Source: Myxococcales bacterium (GTDB taxonomy: Bacteria; Myxococcota; Polyangia; Polyangiales; Polyangiaceae). Taken from it: DNA of 10,515 nucleotides. The stretch is taken from assembly GCA_020430865.1 (NCBI GenBank), contig JAGQIY010000021.1, forward strand, positions 1 through 10,515, in the 5' to 3' direction. Of the stretch, positions 1 through 9,057 are shown piece after piece. A program made the position numbers and the translations under genes. Below the pieces are notes generated by a model, which saw only the letters and a list, made by a program, of their open reading frames with translations, did not search any database and was not told the DNA's origin. Every line of letters begins with the position of its first letter. Position 1 is the stretch's first letter.

Positions 1-124
1 CAGGAGAACTGCTTCCGCTTCTGCCGCGCCTGGGCTTCTGACTCTGGCGCTGACTCGGATCGGGACCGGAGCTGGGACCTGGATTCGGGGGTGAGGCGCG
101 CAGGGCCTACACCGGTCCCCGGCG
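1..124. other. Left edge, no supportable gene
   Basis: This stretch lies downstream of the minus-strand carrier gene. On the minus strand the only start-like codon is a GTG followed at once by TAG. On the plus strand one frame stays open from the edge to a TGA at 184-186, but its translation is low-complexity and it would run 60 bases into the carrier gene. An 8-bp inverted repeat, GGGACCGG (62-69) with CCGGTCCC (112-119), flanks a 42-base loop. It has no T-run and is too loose to call a terminator. Confidence 0.4.
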
Positions 125-1534
125 TCAGGTGCCGGTTTCCTCGTCCGCCCTTTCGGCGACGCGCAGCTTCTTCGACTCGCGGGTGATGGCCAAGGCGAGG
201 CCGAGCCAGAGCATGACGACCACCAGGTTGCAGATGGCGAAGGCGCGCAGGGGCGCGGCCAACCAGGTGACCAGCACCAGCACGAGGAGCCCGCTCAGCA
301 CGTCTCCGCTGCGCACGAAGAACGTGTCCACGGCTTGTTTTGCCTTGTATTTGACGTCTGCGCTCGTGGGTAGCCAGAGCAGCTGTCGCGCTGTGTTGTT
401 GATGGAGTAGTCCGACGCGTTCTCCGCCGTCTTGCCGATCCGAACCACCGCCAGCACCGGGAACAAGGCGATGGCGATGCCGCTGGTCAGCGCGACGATC
501 GGCACGGTCAAGAGCGCAGCCCTCACGCCGCCGTATTTCACCAAGCGCGAGACCACGAACGCTTGCAGCGTGACGCCGATGAGGTTCACCCAGAAGAAGA
601 AGTCGGCGTAGAGCGCGCCGATGTGCCTGCCCACTTGATCCGCAGGGATTTCGCCGGCGCTCGCCAGCGCCTTCGCCGATTTGCTGAACAGGCTGCCCAG
701 CATGTACTCACCGTTGGTGTTCGCCATCGAGAACGCCAGCGAGAAGAAGGCGATCAGCGTCAGGTAGCGACTCGAGAGCACCAGGGAGAAGCCGCCGCGC
801 GCGTCCGCTTTGGGCTCTTCCTCACCCCCAGCCCCGGAATCCTCGGCTTCTTCCTGGGCCGTTGCTGCGCGCTCGGCAGCCTCACGGATGGGGCGATTCA
901 CCGCGTATGCAAGCTGGGTCAAGCCGGCGCAAGCGGCGAGCATTCCTCCAGCGACCAGCAAGTTGGGGTAGAGGCCGATGGCCGGCAGGAGCATCGCGGA
1001 GAGCTTGCTCCCCGCGACGCTGCCCAGGGAGGCTCCGAGCCCGACCAGCGCGAACAGCCGCTTGCCCTGTTCTTCGGTGTACTGGTCGTTCGAGAAGGCC
1101 CAGAACTGAGCCACGGCCATCATGTTGAAGATGCCGATCCAGACGAAGAACACGAGACCCATGCGCTCTCGAATCCATGCGGAACTGCTTCCCAGCCAGA
1201 ACAGCAGCAGGTGCGAGGCGAAGAACAGCGTGACGCTGACGACCAGCCGGTTGCGCTTCACGCGGTTGGCGAAGGAGCTGTAGGCCGGGACCAGGAAGAC
1301 GAGCAGCACCGTCATCACCGCGCTCATCCAGCTCTTCAGCTCGGCGCCGCCCTTGAGCTCCAGGATCAAGCCTTCGCGCACGGGCTTCATCACGTAGTAG
1401 GCCGCCAGCAGGAGGAACACGTTGAGGGTCAGGAGCAGCGCGCCGGCGCTCTCTCCGGGGCGCACCTCGGTGAACAGACCGAGAACACGCTCCAGTGGGG
1501 TCCGGGCTGACTGACGTTCGGAGGAGCTACTCAT
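125..1534 (-). CDS. Tlc/NTT-like (ADP/ATP carrier-type) membrane transporter
   Basis: This 469-residue polytopic inner-membrane protein has about 11-12 hydrophobic segments. They include roughly residues 31-48, 69-86, 98-114, 127-147, 160-184, 190-212, 257-275, 309-329, 338-364, 412-427 and 431-450. Two features recall the bacterial/plastid nucleotide transporter family (Tlc/NTT, Pfam TLC). One is an early Met-Lys-Pro-x-Arg-Glu motif at the end of the first helix (49-54). The other is a conserved-looking block at 381-413 (Ala-Arg-Gln then Leu-Trp-Leu-Pro, then Lys-x-Lys-Ala-Lys-Gln-Ala-Val-Asp), matching the family's 'E-x-x-Y-I-P-x-x-x-x-x-K-x-K-x-K-A-x-x-D' region. A highly acidic linker of about 30 residues (216-246) joins the two halves. 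The ATG at 1534 was preferred over an in-frame GTG/ATG 42 codons upstream because those codons lie inside the hydrolase gene and give a non-membrane, low-complexity extension. The start overlaps the hydrolase stop (ATGAGTAG) and has no clear Shine-Dalgarno, so translational coupling is likely. The substrate cannot be read from sequence; a major-facilitator carrier of other function is the alternative. Confidence 0.75.
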   Translation of the reverse strand: MSSSSERQSARTPLERVLGLFTEVRPGESAGALLLTLNVFLLLAAYYVMKPVREGLILELKGGAELKSWMSAVMTVLLVFLVPAYSSFANRVKRNRLVVSVTLFFASHLLLFWLGSSSAWIRERMGLVFFVWIGIFNMMAVAQFWAFSNDQYTEEQGKRLFALVGLGASLGSVAGSKLSAMLLPAIGLYPNLLVAGGMLAACAGLTQLAYAVNRPIREAAERAATAQEEAEDSGAGGEEEPKADARGGFSLVLSSRYLTLIAFFSLAFSMANTNGEYMLGSLFSKSAKALASAGEIPADQVGRHIGALYADFFFWVNLIGVTLQAFVVSRLVKYGGVRAALLTVPIVALTSGIAIALFPVLAVVRIGKTAENASDYSINNTARQLLWLPTSADVKYKAKQAVDTFFVRSGDVLSGLLVLVLVTWLAAPLRAFAICNLVVVMLWLGLALAITRESKKLRVAERADEETGT

Positions 1535-2624
1535 TGACGGTGGGTTTCGAGATCGCTGGGCGCCCAGGAGCCGGGATCGGATGCTGTTCGAGCCAGCCGA
1601 GCAGCCGGGGCCAGACCTCTCGCTGCGCGCGGCGCCCAACGAGCAAGTCCCAGTGACCATACTCGTCCCGGCAGCCTTGTGAACGTCCGAGTTCCAGCAC
1701 CCGCGCGTGCTCGCCGAGCTGCTCGGCGCTGGCGCGGACCGCCTCCAGCGTGGCTTGAGGGTCGCGCGAACCTGCCACCAGCAACGTCGGTGTCGTCAGG
1801 CGTCGACGCGGCTGGAGGTAGCAGATCGCCCCATCTCGGCTTGCCAGGCCCGAGTCGTCGAAGGCGCTGCTCAGCTGCTCCAGCAGCGACGTCGGAATGG
1901 TCTCGAAGGCGTTCGCGTGCAGCCGGCGGTTGAGTCGGGCCTCGACGTTGCTCGGGTGGACGTTGAAGGCGTCGGGGCTCGCATGGGCACGGCCGAAGGT
2001 GGGCGCCAACCAGTGCATCAGTCGTCCGTAGGGGATGCTGGGCAGGCGACGGGCCAGGGGCTTGAGCCCGAGCAAGGAGCGGAAACCGCTCGCGCCGGGG
2101 CGGTAGTCGAGCGCCGAGCCGACGGCGATGGCGGAGCGCACTGCCTGCGGATCGCCATGGGTGGCCAACAAGAACCACAGCAGGCCGCCCATCGAGTGGC
2201 CGACCCAGTGTGTCTGTGAGTAGCCGGTCATCTCGGTGATGGCGTCGAGGACGGCTGGCAGATCGTGGGCGAGGTAGTCGTCCAGGGTCCAGCCGCTGCT
2301 GGGGCGTTCGCTCGCGCCATGTCCTCGAAGCTCTGGCAGGAACACGTCGTAGCCACGCTCAGCGAGCCAGGCGGCGAACGAGCGACCGGGCCAATCGAAG
2401 CCCAGGCGATTGCTGCCCAGGCCGTGTAGCAACAGCACGGGTTCGCCACGAGCGCTCCCCACGCGCCAGAGCGCCAGCTCGACCCCGTCGCGCGCGAGGA
2501 TGGCGTGCAGCTGTCGGGGACGCGCGTCGTTGGTCAGGTCGCCAAACCAGCGACGCCACGGGCGTGTGTTTTGCCGCATGGTTTGGTCGGACGCATGGGC
2601 GAGACGATGCTGTCGGTTGGGCAC
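1527..2624 (-). CDS. alpha/beta-fold hydrolase (lipase/esterase-like)
   Basis: This 365-residue predicted cytoplasmic serine hydrolase has no signal peptide. The alpha/beta-hydrolase signatures are in order: oxyanion-hole strand LLLHGLG (64-70), nucleophile elbow GHSMGG with Ser144, likely acid Asp288 (GSRD), and catalytic His324 in an EYGHWDLL context. The C-terminal stretch GHWDLL-x-G-x-RA-x-x-x-V-x-P-x-LLGWL resembles the end of PHA-synthase/lipase-type hydrolases, but the nucleophile is Ser, not the Cys of PhaC. The GTG start at 2624 is supported by GAGGA five bases upstream; the next in-frame ATG (2579) would remove 15 residues outside the fold. It is the first gene of a minus-strand pair and overlaps the carrier gene by 8 nt. 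The substrate is unknown; an ester or lipid is most likely. Confidence 0.85.
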   Translation of the reverse strand: MPNRQHRLAHASDQTMRQNTRPWRRWFGDLTNDARPRQLHAILARDGVELALWRVGSARGEPVLLLHGLGSNRLGFDWPGRSFAAWLAERGYDVFLPELRGHGASERPSSGWTLDDYLAHDLPAVLDAITEMTGYSQTHWVGHSMGGLLWFLLATHGDPQAVRSAIAVGSALDYRPGASGFRSLLGLKPLARRLPSIPYGRLMHWLAPTFGRAHASPDAFNVHPSNVEARLNRRLHANAFETIPTSLLEQLSSAFDDSGLASRDGAICYLQPRRRLTTPTLLVAGSRDPQATLEAVRASAEQLGEHARVLELGRSQGCRDEYGHWDLLVGRRAQREVWPRLLGWLEQHPIPAPGRPAISKPTVNE

Positions 2625-2663
2625 GAGGGTCCTCGATGGTCGCGCTGAACTGGATCTGTGGCT

Positions 2664-2676
2664 TGGCCCGGGGCCA
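2664..2676. promoter_or_regulatory. 13-bp palindrome in divergent intergenic region
   Basis: TGGCCC and GGGCCA form a perfect inverted repeat around one central G, between the divergently transcribed hydrolase and histidine kinase genes. It lies 40 bases upstream of the hydrolase start and 77 upstream of the kinase start, a reasonable place for an operator. Such GC-rich palindromes also arise by chance in this base composition. No convincing -35/-10 pair was found for either gene. Confidence 0.2.
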
Positions 2677-2752
2677 CCGGGCGTTCGTGCACCCTACACG
2701 AACCCGCGTCGATTGCTGAGGTGCTGCGGATCGGGGTAGCGTCGAAGGGCCC

Positions 2753-4831
2753 ATGTCGACGGAGAAGCCGCCTGCTAGTCCGAGCGCTGAGGGCGTTCTG
2801 CGCCCGAACCTCGAAGAGCGCCAGGTCTCCGCGCCGACCAAGAGCAACCTGGGACCGTCGGCCGGCGATCCCGTGGTGCGGGCTGTCTGGCAGCGCGCCG
2901 AGCGACGCATGGTCGATCTTCTCGGTGTTGGCGTGGCCCACCGCCGCGTCGATGGGCTGGTGCTGCAGGCCAACCCCGCGGCGATCGCCATCTTGGGGCT
3001 GCACCGCGACGAGCACGGGGATCTGCGGCCGAACCCTGCGCTCCCTTGCCTTCGGGATGACGGAAGCCATTGCCCTGCGGAAGAGGAGCCGTTCGCGAGA
3101 GCGATCGCCACGGGCGAGAATCAAGGCCCCATCCGCGTGGGGCTGCGACGCCGGGAGGACCTGGTCACCTGGGCCATGCACCAGGTCTTGCTGGTGCAGC
3201 ATCCGGTCGATGGGCACCTGCTCGGGGCGGTTCACAGCGTGCTGGACATCACCGCCTGGCGCGACTCATCGGACGCGCTGAGGCGTAGCCAGGATCTGCT
3301 GCGCAAGGCTCAAGAGATCGCGCGCGTGGGCTCCTGGGACTGGGATCTGAAACGGGGAACCGTGGTCTGGACCGAAGAGATGCACCGCATCTTCGGCATC
3401 CCCGTCGACGCCTTCGATGGCAGCCCCACCGGGGCGATCCGCACGGTGCACCCAGACGATCGCGTCAAGCTCGAGAGTCGCACTCGCCTGGACATGTCGA
3501 GCTTCACCAACAGCCCGTTGGAGTTCCGCGTGGTCTGGCCCGACGGCGAGATCCGCGACGTCTGGGCAGAGGGAGAAACCATCAGCGACGACGCCGGAGC
3601 GCCGATCCGCATGTTCGGTGCCGTGCAGGACGTCACCGACCGTCGACGCGCCGAGCGCGAACGGCGCTCGCTGGAAGAGCAGCTGCGCCAGGCTCAGAAG
3701 ATGGACAGCGTGGGCCAGCTTGCGGGCGGTGTCGCGCACGACTTCAACAACCTGCTGCAGGTGATCCTGGGCAACGCCGAGCTCGCGCTGGGGGTCAAGG
3801 ATGACCCTGACCGGGTTCGTGATATCCTTGGGGAAATTCGACGCGGCGCGGAGCGTGCGGCAGAGCTGACCCAGCAGCTCCTGGTGTTCAGCCGGCGACA
3901 GGTGATCCGCCCGATCGTCCTGGACCTGAATCAGCTGCTCGAGCGCCTGGTGAAGATGCTCGTGCGCTTGCTGGGGGAGGGGGTCGACCTGAGCTTCACC
4001 CCGAGCAGTGAGGTGGTCTATGTCAGCGCGGACCCGGGAGCGATCGAGCAGGTGGTCGTGAACCTCGCGCTCAACGCTCGGGACGCGGTGTCGGGGCGCG
4101 GCTCGATCCGGCTCGAGACCTACGTGGCCGTCGTGGAGCGAGTCTCCGCAGATCAGCCTTGGGCGTTGCCGGGGCGCTTCGTGAGTCTACGTGTGAGCGA
4201 CGATGGCTGCGGGATGACTCCCGAGATCCAAGAACACATCTTCGAGCCGTTCTTCACGACCAAGGCGCCAGGAAAGGGCACGGGGCTCGGTCTCTCGGTC
4301 GTGTACGGCATCGTGCGTCAGCACGCCGGGATGGTCACGGTAGCGAGTCAGCCGGGCAGGGGCTCCTGCTTCGAGGTGAAGCTCCCGCTGAGCGACGGCG
4401 CTCCGGAGAAAAGCCGCCCGGAAACGCTGGAGGAAGTCCCGGGCGGGCGTGAGACCATCCTGGTCGTCGAGGACGAGCCCATGGTGCGAGATCTCGCGCT
4501 GAATCTGCTGTCTCAGGCTGGCTACGAGGTGCTCGTGGCCGCAGACGGCGAAGAGGCGCTGGAGGTGTTCGAAGCCCACCGCCAGCGGATCGACCTCGTC
4601 TTGCTCGACGTGGTGATGCCGAAGTTGGGGGGGAGGGAGGTCCGGGATGCAGTGCGCAAGCTCGCCCCGAGCATCCGCGTGCTGTTCACCAGCGGCTACG
4701 ATCTGGGAGCGCGCGGGGTGTTCGCCCCGGAGCCCGGGGAGCACGTGATCCCCAAGCCCTACCGCGCTCCGGAGCTCCTGCGGCGGATCCGTGAGGTACT
4801 CGACGCGAAGGCGCCCGAACTGCCCAGGTGA
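2753..4831 (+). CDS. Soluble hybrid sensor histidine kinase (PAS-PAS-HisKA-HATPase-REC)
   Basis: This 692-residue protein has no transmembrane segment, so it should sense a cytoplasmic signal. Domain order: a charged N-terminus; a divergent PAS fold (about 50-168) ending in a LDIT-type PAC tail; a second PAS of the PAS_3 kind (about 188-298, G-S-W-D-W-D opening, DVTDRRRAE end); and a HisKA helix pair with phospho-acceptor His329 in VAHDFNNLL. The HATPase_c domain follows, with N-box Asn437/Asn441, G1 Asp483-x-Gly-x-Gly, F-box EPFFTT and G2 GKGTGLGLS (507-515). A C-terminal receiver (about 569-685) has acidic pair Glu573/Asp574, phospho-acceptor Asp619 (LLDVVMP), Thr646 and Lys668. All catalytic residues are present, so it should autophosphorylate and pass phosphate to its own receiver. 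No partner regulator or phosphotransfer protein lies next to it, so it is an orphan. ATG 2753 follows GAAGGG a few bases upstream. The signal is unknown. Confidence 0.95.
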   Translation: MSTEKPPASPSAEGVLRPNLEERQVSAPTKSNLGPSAGDPVVRAVWQRAERRMVDLLGVGVAHRRVDGLVLQANPAAIAILGLHRDEHGDLRPNPALPCLRDDGSHCPAEEEPFARAIATGENQGPIRVGLRRREDLVTWAMHQVLLVQHPVDGHLLGAVHSVLDITAWRDSSDALRRSQDLLRKAQEIARVGSWDWDLKRGTVVWTEEMHRIFGIPVDAFDGSPTGAIRTVHPDDRVKLESRTRLDMSSFTNSPLEFRVVWPDGEIRDVWAEGETISDDAGAPIRMFGAVQDVTDRRRAERERRSLEEQLRQAQKMDSVGQLAGGVAHDFNNLLQVILGNAELALGVKDDPDRVRDILGEIRRGAERAAELTQQLLVFSRRQVIRPIVLDLNQLLERLVKMLVRLLGEGVDLSFTPSSEVVYVSADPGAIEQVVVNLALNARDAVSGRGSIRLETYVAVVERVSADQPWALPGRFVSLRVSDDGCGMTPEIQEHIFEPFFTTKAPGKGTGLGLSVVYGIVRQHAGMVTVASQPGRGSCFEVKLPLSDGAPEKSRPETLEEVPGGRETILVVEDEPMVRDLALNLLSQAGYEVLVAADGEEALEVFEAHRQRIDLVLLDVVMPKLGGREVRDAVRKLAPSIRVLFTSGYDLGARGVFAPEPGEHVIPKPYRAPELLRRIREVLDAKAPELPR

Positions 4832-4844
4832 GCGGCTCGGGCGC
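4811..4844. terminator. Candidate hairpin between convergent genes
   Basis: GCGCCCGA (4811-4818) and TCGGGCGC (4837-4844) are perfectly complementary 8-base arms around an 18-base loop that contains the kinase stop codon. The next gene converges from the other side, ending at 4864, so a bidirectional terminator would suit this position. There is no T-run directly after either arm; only a short CTTTC follows about 12 bases later on the plus strand. Intrinsic termination is therefore uncertain. Confidence 0.3.
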
Positions 4845-4863
4845 GGCGTCCGGGGCTTTCGCG

Positions 4864-5967
4864 CTAGAAGTCTGACTTCAGGAAGCGCCAGTAGCCGATG
4901 CCCAGGCAGATGATCAGCCACACCGCCGCGATGGCGAAGGGCTGGTACTCGGCGATGGGGACGTTCATCACGCTGGCCGCCGCGGAGTCCTCGAGCGTGC
5001 CAAAGCCAGGCAAGGTGCTGTTCGCGAACTCGCTGATTGACTTCACCGTGCCTGCGAAGCCCTCGTCCGGCAGGATGTTGCGCAGGCTCTGAATGGCGCC
5101 CACGCCGGTGTCGATGAAGGCGTAGAAGAAGTAGCCAACGATGATGGAGAACGCGGTGCTTCGGGTCAGCACTCCGATCAGGCCGACGATTCCGTAGAGC
5201 AACGCGGCCGACAGCACCGTGGTGGGGATGCCGGCAAAGAAACGCATGTGCCAGACCCCAGTGCGCGCTCCCACGCCGATGAACACCAGCAAATAGATGG
5301 CCGTGATCAGCGCGAAGTAGAGCACCAGTCCACCGAGGAACTTGCCAAAGAAGAGCTGGGCTCTGGAAACGGGCTTGCTCACCAGCACGTCGACGGCTCC
5401 AGCGGACAGCATGCCCGGGTAGTAGACCGCGCAGCAGGCGATGAAGAGCCACATGGAAGCCTTGAACAGCCACTCGACGGACCAGTGGAGCCACATCTCC
5501 ACGCCCTTGTCCAAACGGTTCAGTCCCTTGGTTCGCTGATCGACGACCTCTTGAGCCTCCTCGGACTGCTTCTGCTGGAGCGCCTTCAGTTCCTTGCGCT
5601 TCTCCGTCAGGTCGTCGTTGGCCTTCTGGATGTCGTCCTGCGCGGACTTGGGGTCCCTCGCCAAGGCTTCGAAGCGGCTCTTCGCCAGGTCATACGCCTC
5701 GTTCTTCTCCTCGAGGACCTTCTCGTGCCCTAGCTCCTTGTGGATCAACTCGCGGTACTGCGCGTCCCACAAGATGTCGAATCCGGCTTCGTTGTTGTCA
5801 CCAAAGGGGACCCACAGCACCTTCTCGTTGGTCTCGCTGGTGCGGACCTTGAACGCGAAGATCGAGATACCTGCGACGAGCACCAAGAAGCCCGTCATGA
5901 TGAAGAAGACGATCTGCTGCTTGCTCTGGCGCCAGGTGTCGCCGACGATGGCGAGGAAAGCGTTCAT
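4864..5967 (-). CDS. ABC-2 type transporter permease with extracytoplasmic coiled coil
   Basis: This 367-residue membrane subunit of an ABC transporter has a first membrane helix at about residues 18-39. A long hydrophilic stretch (40-160) follows, whose middle (about 68-155) is rich in Lys/Glu/Gln/Ala and reads as a coiled coil. Further membrane segments lie near 166-187, 209-233, 246-267, 270-288 and 342-361. Between the second and third helices is a block with Ser-Ala-Gly-Ala-Val-Asp, SKPVSR and Gly-Lys-Phe-Leu-Gly (188-212), typical of ABC-2 permeases that contact the ATPase. With a cytoplasmic N-terminus the coiled coil would sit outside the membrane. The ATG at 5967 has an excellent GGGAGG six bases upstream and overlaps the ATPase stop as ATGA. 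Longer readings in this frame merely run inside the ATPase gene. Export is likely but the substrate is unknown; it may act in envelope maintenance like other orphan ABC-2 systems. Confidence 0.88.
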   Translation of the reverse strand: MNAFLAIVGDTWRQSKQQIVFFIMTGFLVLVAGISIFAFKVRTSETNEKVLWVPFGDNNEAGFDILWDAQYRELIHKELGHEKVLEEKNEAYDLAKSRFEALARDPKSAQDDIQKANDDLTEKRKELKALQQKQSEEAQEVVDQRTKGLNRLDKGVEMWLHWSVEWLFKASMWLFIACCAVYYPGMLSAGAVDVLVSKPVSRAQLFFGKFLGGLVLYFALITAIYLLVFIGVGARTGVWHMRFFAGIPTTVLSAALLYGIVGLIGVLTRSTAFSIIVGYFFYAFIDTGVGAIQSLRNILPDEGFAGTVKSISEFANSTLPGFGTLEDSAAASVMNVPIAEYQPFAIAAVWLIICLGIGYWRFLKSDF

Positions 5968-6917
5968 CGGCTGCCTCCCACGTGCTGGTCTTCCTGTGCG
6001 CTGATCACGTCGATGAAGGCCTGTTCGAGGTTCGCGGTGCGAGGCTTGATCGAGTAGATGCTCACCTTGTTCTTGCGCAGCAGGTCGACGACCTTGTCGA
6101 TGTGCTCCCGGTCCGGCAGCGTGATGTCGAAGCCGTGAGCGCCCATCTCGCGCTCCCCCAGCTCGTCGAGCTTCGGGCTCAGTTCTTCCGAGATCTCTCC
6201 ACACTCGAAGGCCACGGTGACCGTGCCTTCCTCGGTGCTCACGGCGTTGCGGATGTCGTCGGTGCTGCCCTGCTCCAGCACCTTGCCGTGGTGCATGATC
6301 GCGATCTGATCGCAGATCTGCTCGACCTCGAGCAGCAAGTGGGAGTTCATCAGGACTGTCGTCCCACCCTTGCGGAGGTTCAGGATGACCTCCCGGATCT
6401 GGTGGCGCCCGACCGGATCGACTCCGTCGGTGGGCTCGTCGAGGATCACCAGCTTGGGCTTGCCGAGCATGGCCTGCGCCAGGCCGACGCGCTGGTTCAT
6501 GCCCTTCGAGTAGCGAACGATCTTGGTGTCGCCCCACTCCTTCATGCCGACTAGCTCGAGCTTCTCGTCGATCTCTTTCTCGAGCTCGGCGCCCTCCAGG
6601 CCCGACAGGCGGCCGAAGTAGCGGCACACGCCGCGCCCGGTGAGGTAGTTCGGGAAGCGGTGCCCTTCGGGGAGGTAGCCGACGTTGCGCCGCGCCTCCT
6701 TGTTGGTGATGTCCGTCCCGAGCAACCACCCGTGCCCGCTCGTGGGCGAGATGATGGACAGCAAGGTCTTGACCAGCGTGCTCTTGCCCGCGCCGTTGGG
6801 GCCAAGCAGGCCGAACGCACAGCCTTGAGGCACCTTCAGGTCGAGGGCCTTCAGCGCGTGGACCTTACCTTTTGGATAGATCTTCGTGAGGGATTTGGTT
6901 TCGACGGCCAGCGTCAT
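5964..6917 (-). CDS. ABC transporter ATP-binding protein (ABC-2/CcmA-type)
   Basis: This 317-residue cytoplasmic ATPase powers the permease encoded immediately downstream. Visible motifs in order: Walker A GPNGAGKST (39-47), a Q-loop-like YLPEGHR (81-87) with Glu in place of Gln as in many ABC-2 ATPases, signature YSKGMNQR (136-143), Walker B LVILDEP (156-162), D-loop GVDP and switch His193 (NSHLL). A C-terminal extension (about 225-317) ends in a region of the type Leu-Glu-x-x-Phe-Ile-Asp, usual for this subclass (DUF4162-like). The ATG at 6917 gives the expected beginning, a short strand before KIY-P and then Walker A at 39. The Shine-Dalgarno is weak (GGA about 8 bases away). The stop overlaps the permease start (ATGA), so the two should be made together in stoichiometric amounts. 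The signature resembles NosF-, GldA- and drug-export-type ATPases, but nothing here decides the cargo. Confidence 0.95.
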   Translation of the reverse strand: MTLAVETKSLTKIYPKGKVHALKALDLKVPQGCAFGLLGPNGAGKSTLVKTLLSIISPTSGHGWLLGTDITNKEARRNVGYLPEGHRFPNYLTGRGVCRYFGRLSGLEGAELEKEIDEKLELVGMKEWGDTKIVRYSKGMNQRVGLAQAMLGKPKLVILDEPTDGVDPVGRHQIREVILNLRKGGTTVLMNSHLLLEVEQICDQIAIMHHGKVLEQGSTDDIRNAVSTEEGTVTVAFECGEISEELSPKLDELGEREMGAHGFDITLPDREHIDKVVDLLRKNKVSIYSIKPRTANLEQAFIDVISAQEDQHVGGSR

Positions 6918-6964
6918 GATCGGTCCGGGTGCTACCAGAAAACCGCCGCGACTGCTGCGATTGT

Positions 6965-6981
6965 TGCAACGACGATTCCAG
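6965..6981 (-). promoter_or_regulatory. Possible sigma-54 (-24/-12) promoter for the ABC operon
   Basis: Read on the minus strand, CTGG is followed by eight bases and TTGCA, giving the obligatory GG-N10-GC spacing of sigma-54 promoters with a perfect TTGCA -12 element. Bases after the -24 GG match consensus poorly (AATC against CACG). Initiation would fall near 6955, leaving a leader of about 38 bases before the ATPase ATG at 6917. No good sigma-70 pair was found in the same gap. Chance occurrence is possible. Confidence 0.25.
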
Positions 6982-6992
6982 GGAATATCCGA

Positions 6993-7009
6993 TCGGGGAT
7001 TTCCCCCGA
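6993..7009. terminator. Small hairpin downstream of pip
   Basis: TCGGGG (6993-6998) and CCCCGA (7004-7009) form a 6-bp stem with loop ATTTC in the gap between the minus-strand pip stop and the ABC operon. On the minus strand it lies 71 bases beyond the pip stop. No T-run follows on either strand, so it may be a weak or Rho-assisted terminator, a processing site or chance. Confidence 0.2.
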
Positions 7010-7079
7010 GGTATTCGCTACTTAGCTCGAGACCTCGGGGTCACCAGGAGGATTTCCCGCCAGCTCCCGACGCTGCCGC

Positions 7080-8948
<1,869 letters not shown>

Positions 8949-8954
8949 CCACGC

Positions 8955-8964
8955 GCTGGCCAGC
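8955..8964. promoter_or_regulatory. 10-bp palindrome upstream of the RdgC-like pair
   Basis: GCTGGCCAGC is a perfect 10-base palindrome seven bases after the lipoprotein stop. A TTGACC hexamer follows at 8966-8971, but no good -10 lies at the usual distance (the closest text is GGCTAC at 8986-8991). It could be an operator near an rdgC promoter, or chance. Confidence 0.15.
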
Positions 8965-9057
8965 CTTGACCCACCATCGGCGTGTGGCTACGCGCCCCTA
9001 GCGGCCGACCGCACAGCCTCGCGGGAGCGCCACGACGAACATTGGAGACGAATTCTA

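Noticed and set aside
563..1510. A 315-codon plus-strand open frame antisense to the carrier gene
   Set aside because: It is the complement of a gene with clear membrane-carrier pattern. Its translation is His/Glu/Gln/Arg-rich without domain logic, as expected for antisense frames in GC-rich DNA.
1535..1660. Forty-two-codon extension of the carrier gene
   Set aside because: It overlaps the hydrolase coding region and adds low-complexity sequence; the ATG at 1534 forms a tight start/stop overlap.
2713..2742. TTGCTG-18-TAGCGT as a kinase promoter
   Set aside because: Only three of six matches in each hexamer; too weak to list.
2534..3235. Minus-strand frame of 233 codons over the kinase start
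   Set aside because: It is antisense to the kinase N-terminus and PAS domain and covers the hydrolase start; no domain signature.
4187..5494. A 435-codon minus-strand frame spanning the kinase end and the permease end
   Set aside because: It overlaps two well-supported genes, one antisense and one in another frame, and its composition is Arg/His-rich with no recognisable motif.
5968..6729. N-terminal extension of the permease reading frame
   Set aside because: The extension runs out of frame inside the ATPase gene; the ATG at 5967 has a strong ribosome-binding site and starts a normal permease.
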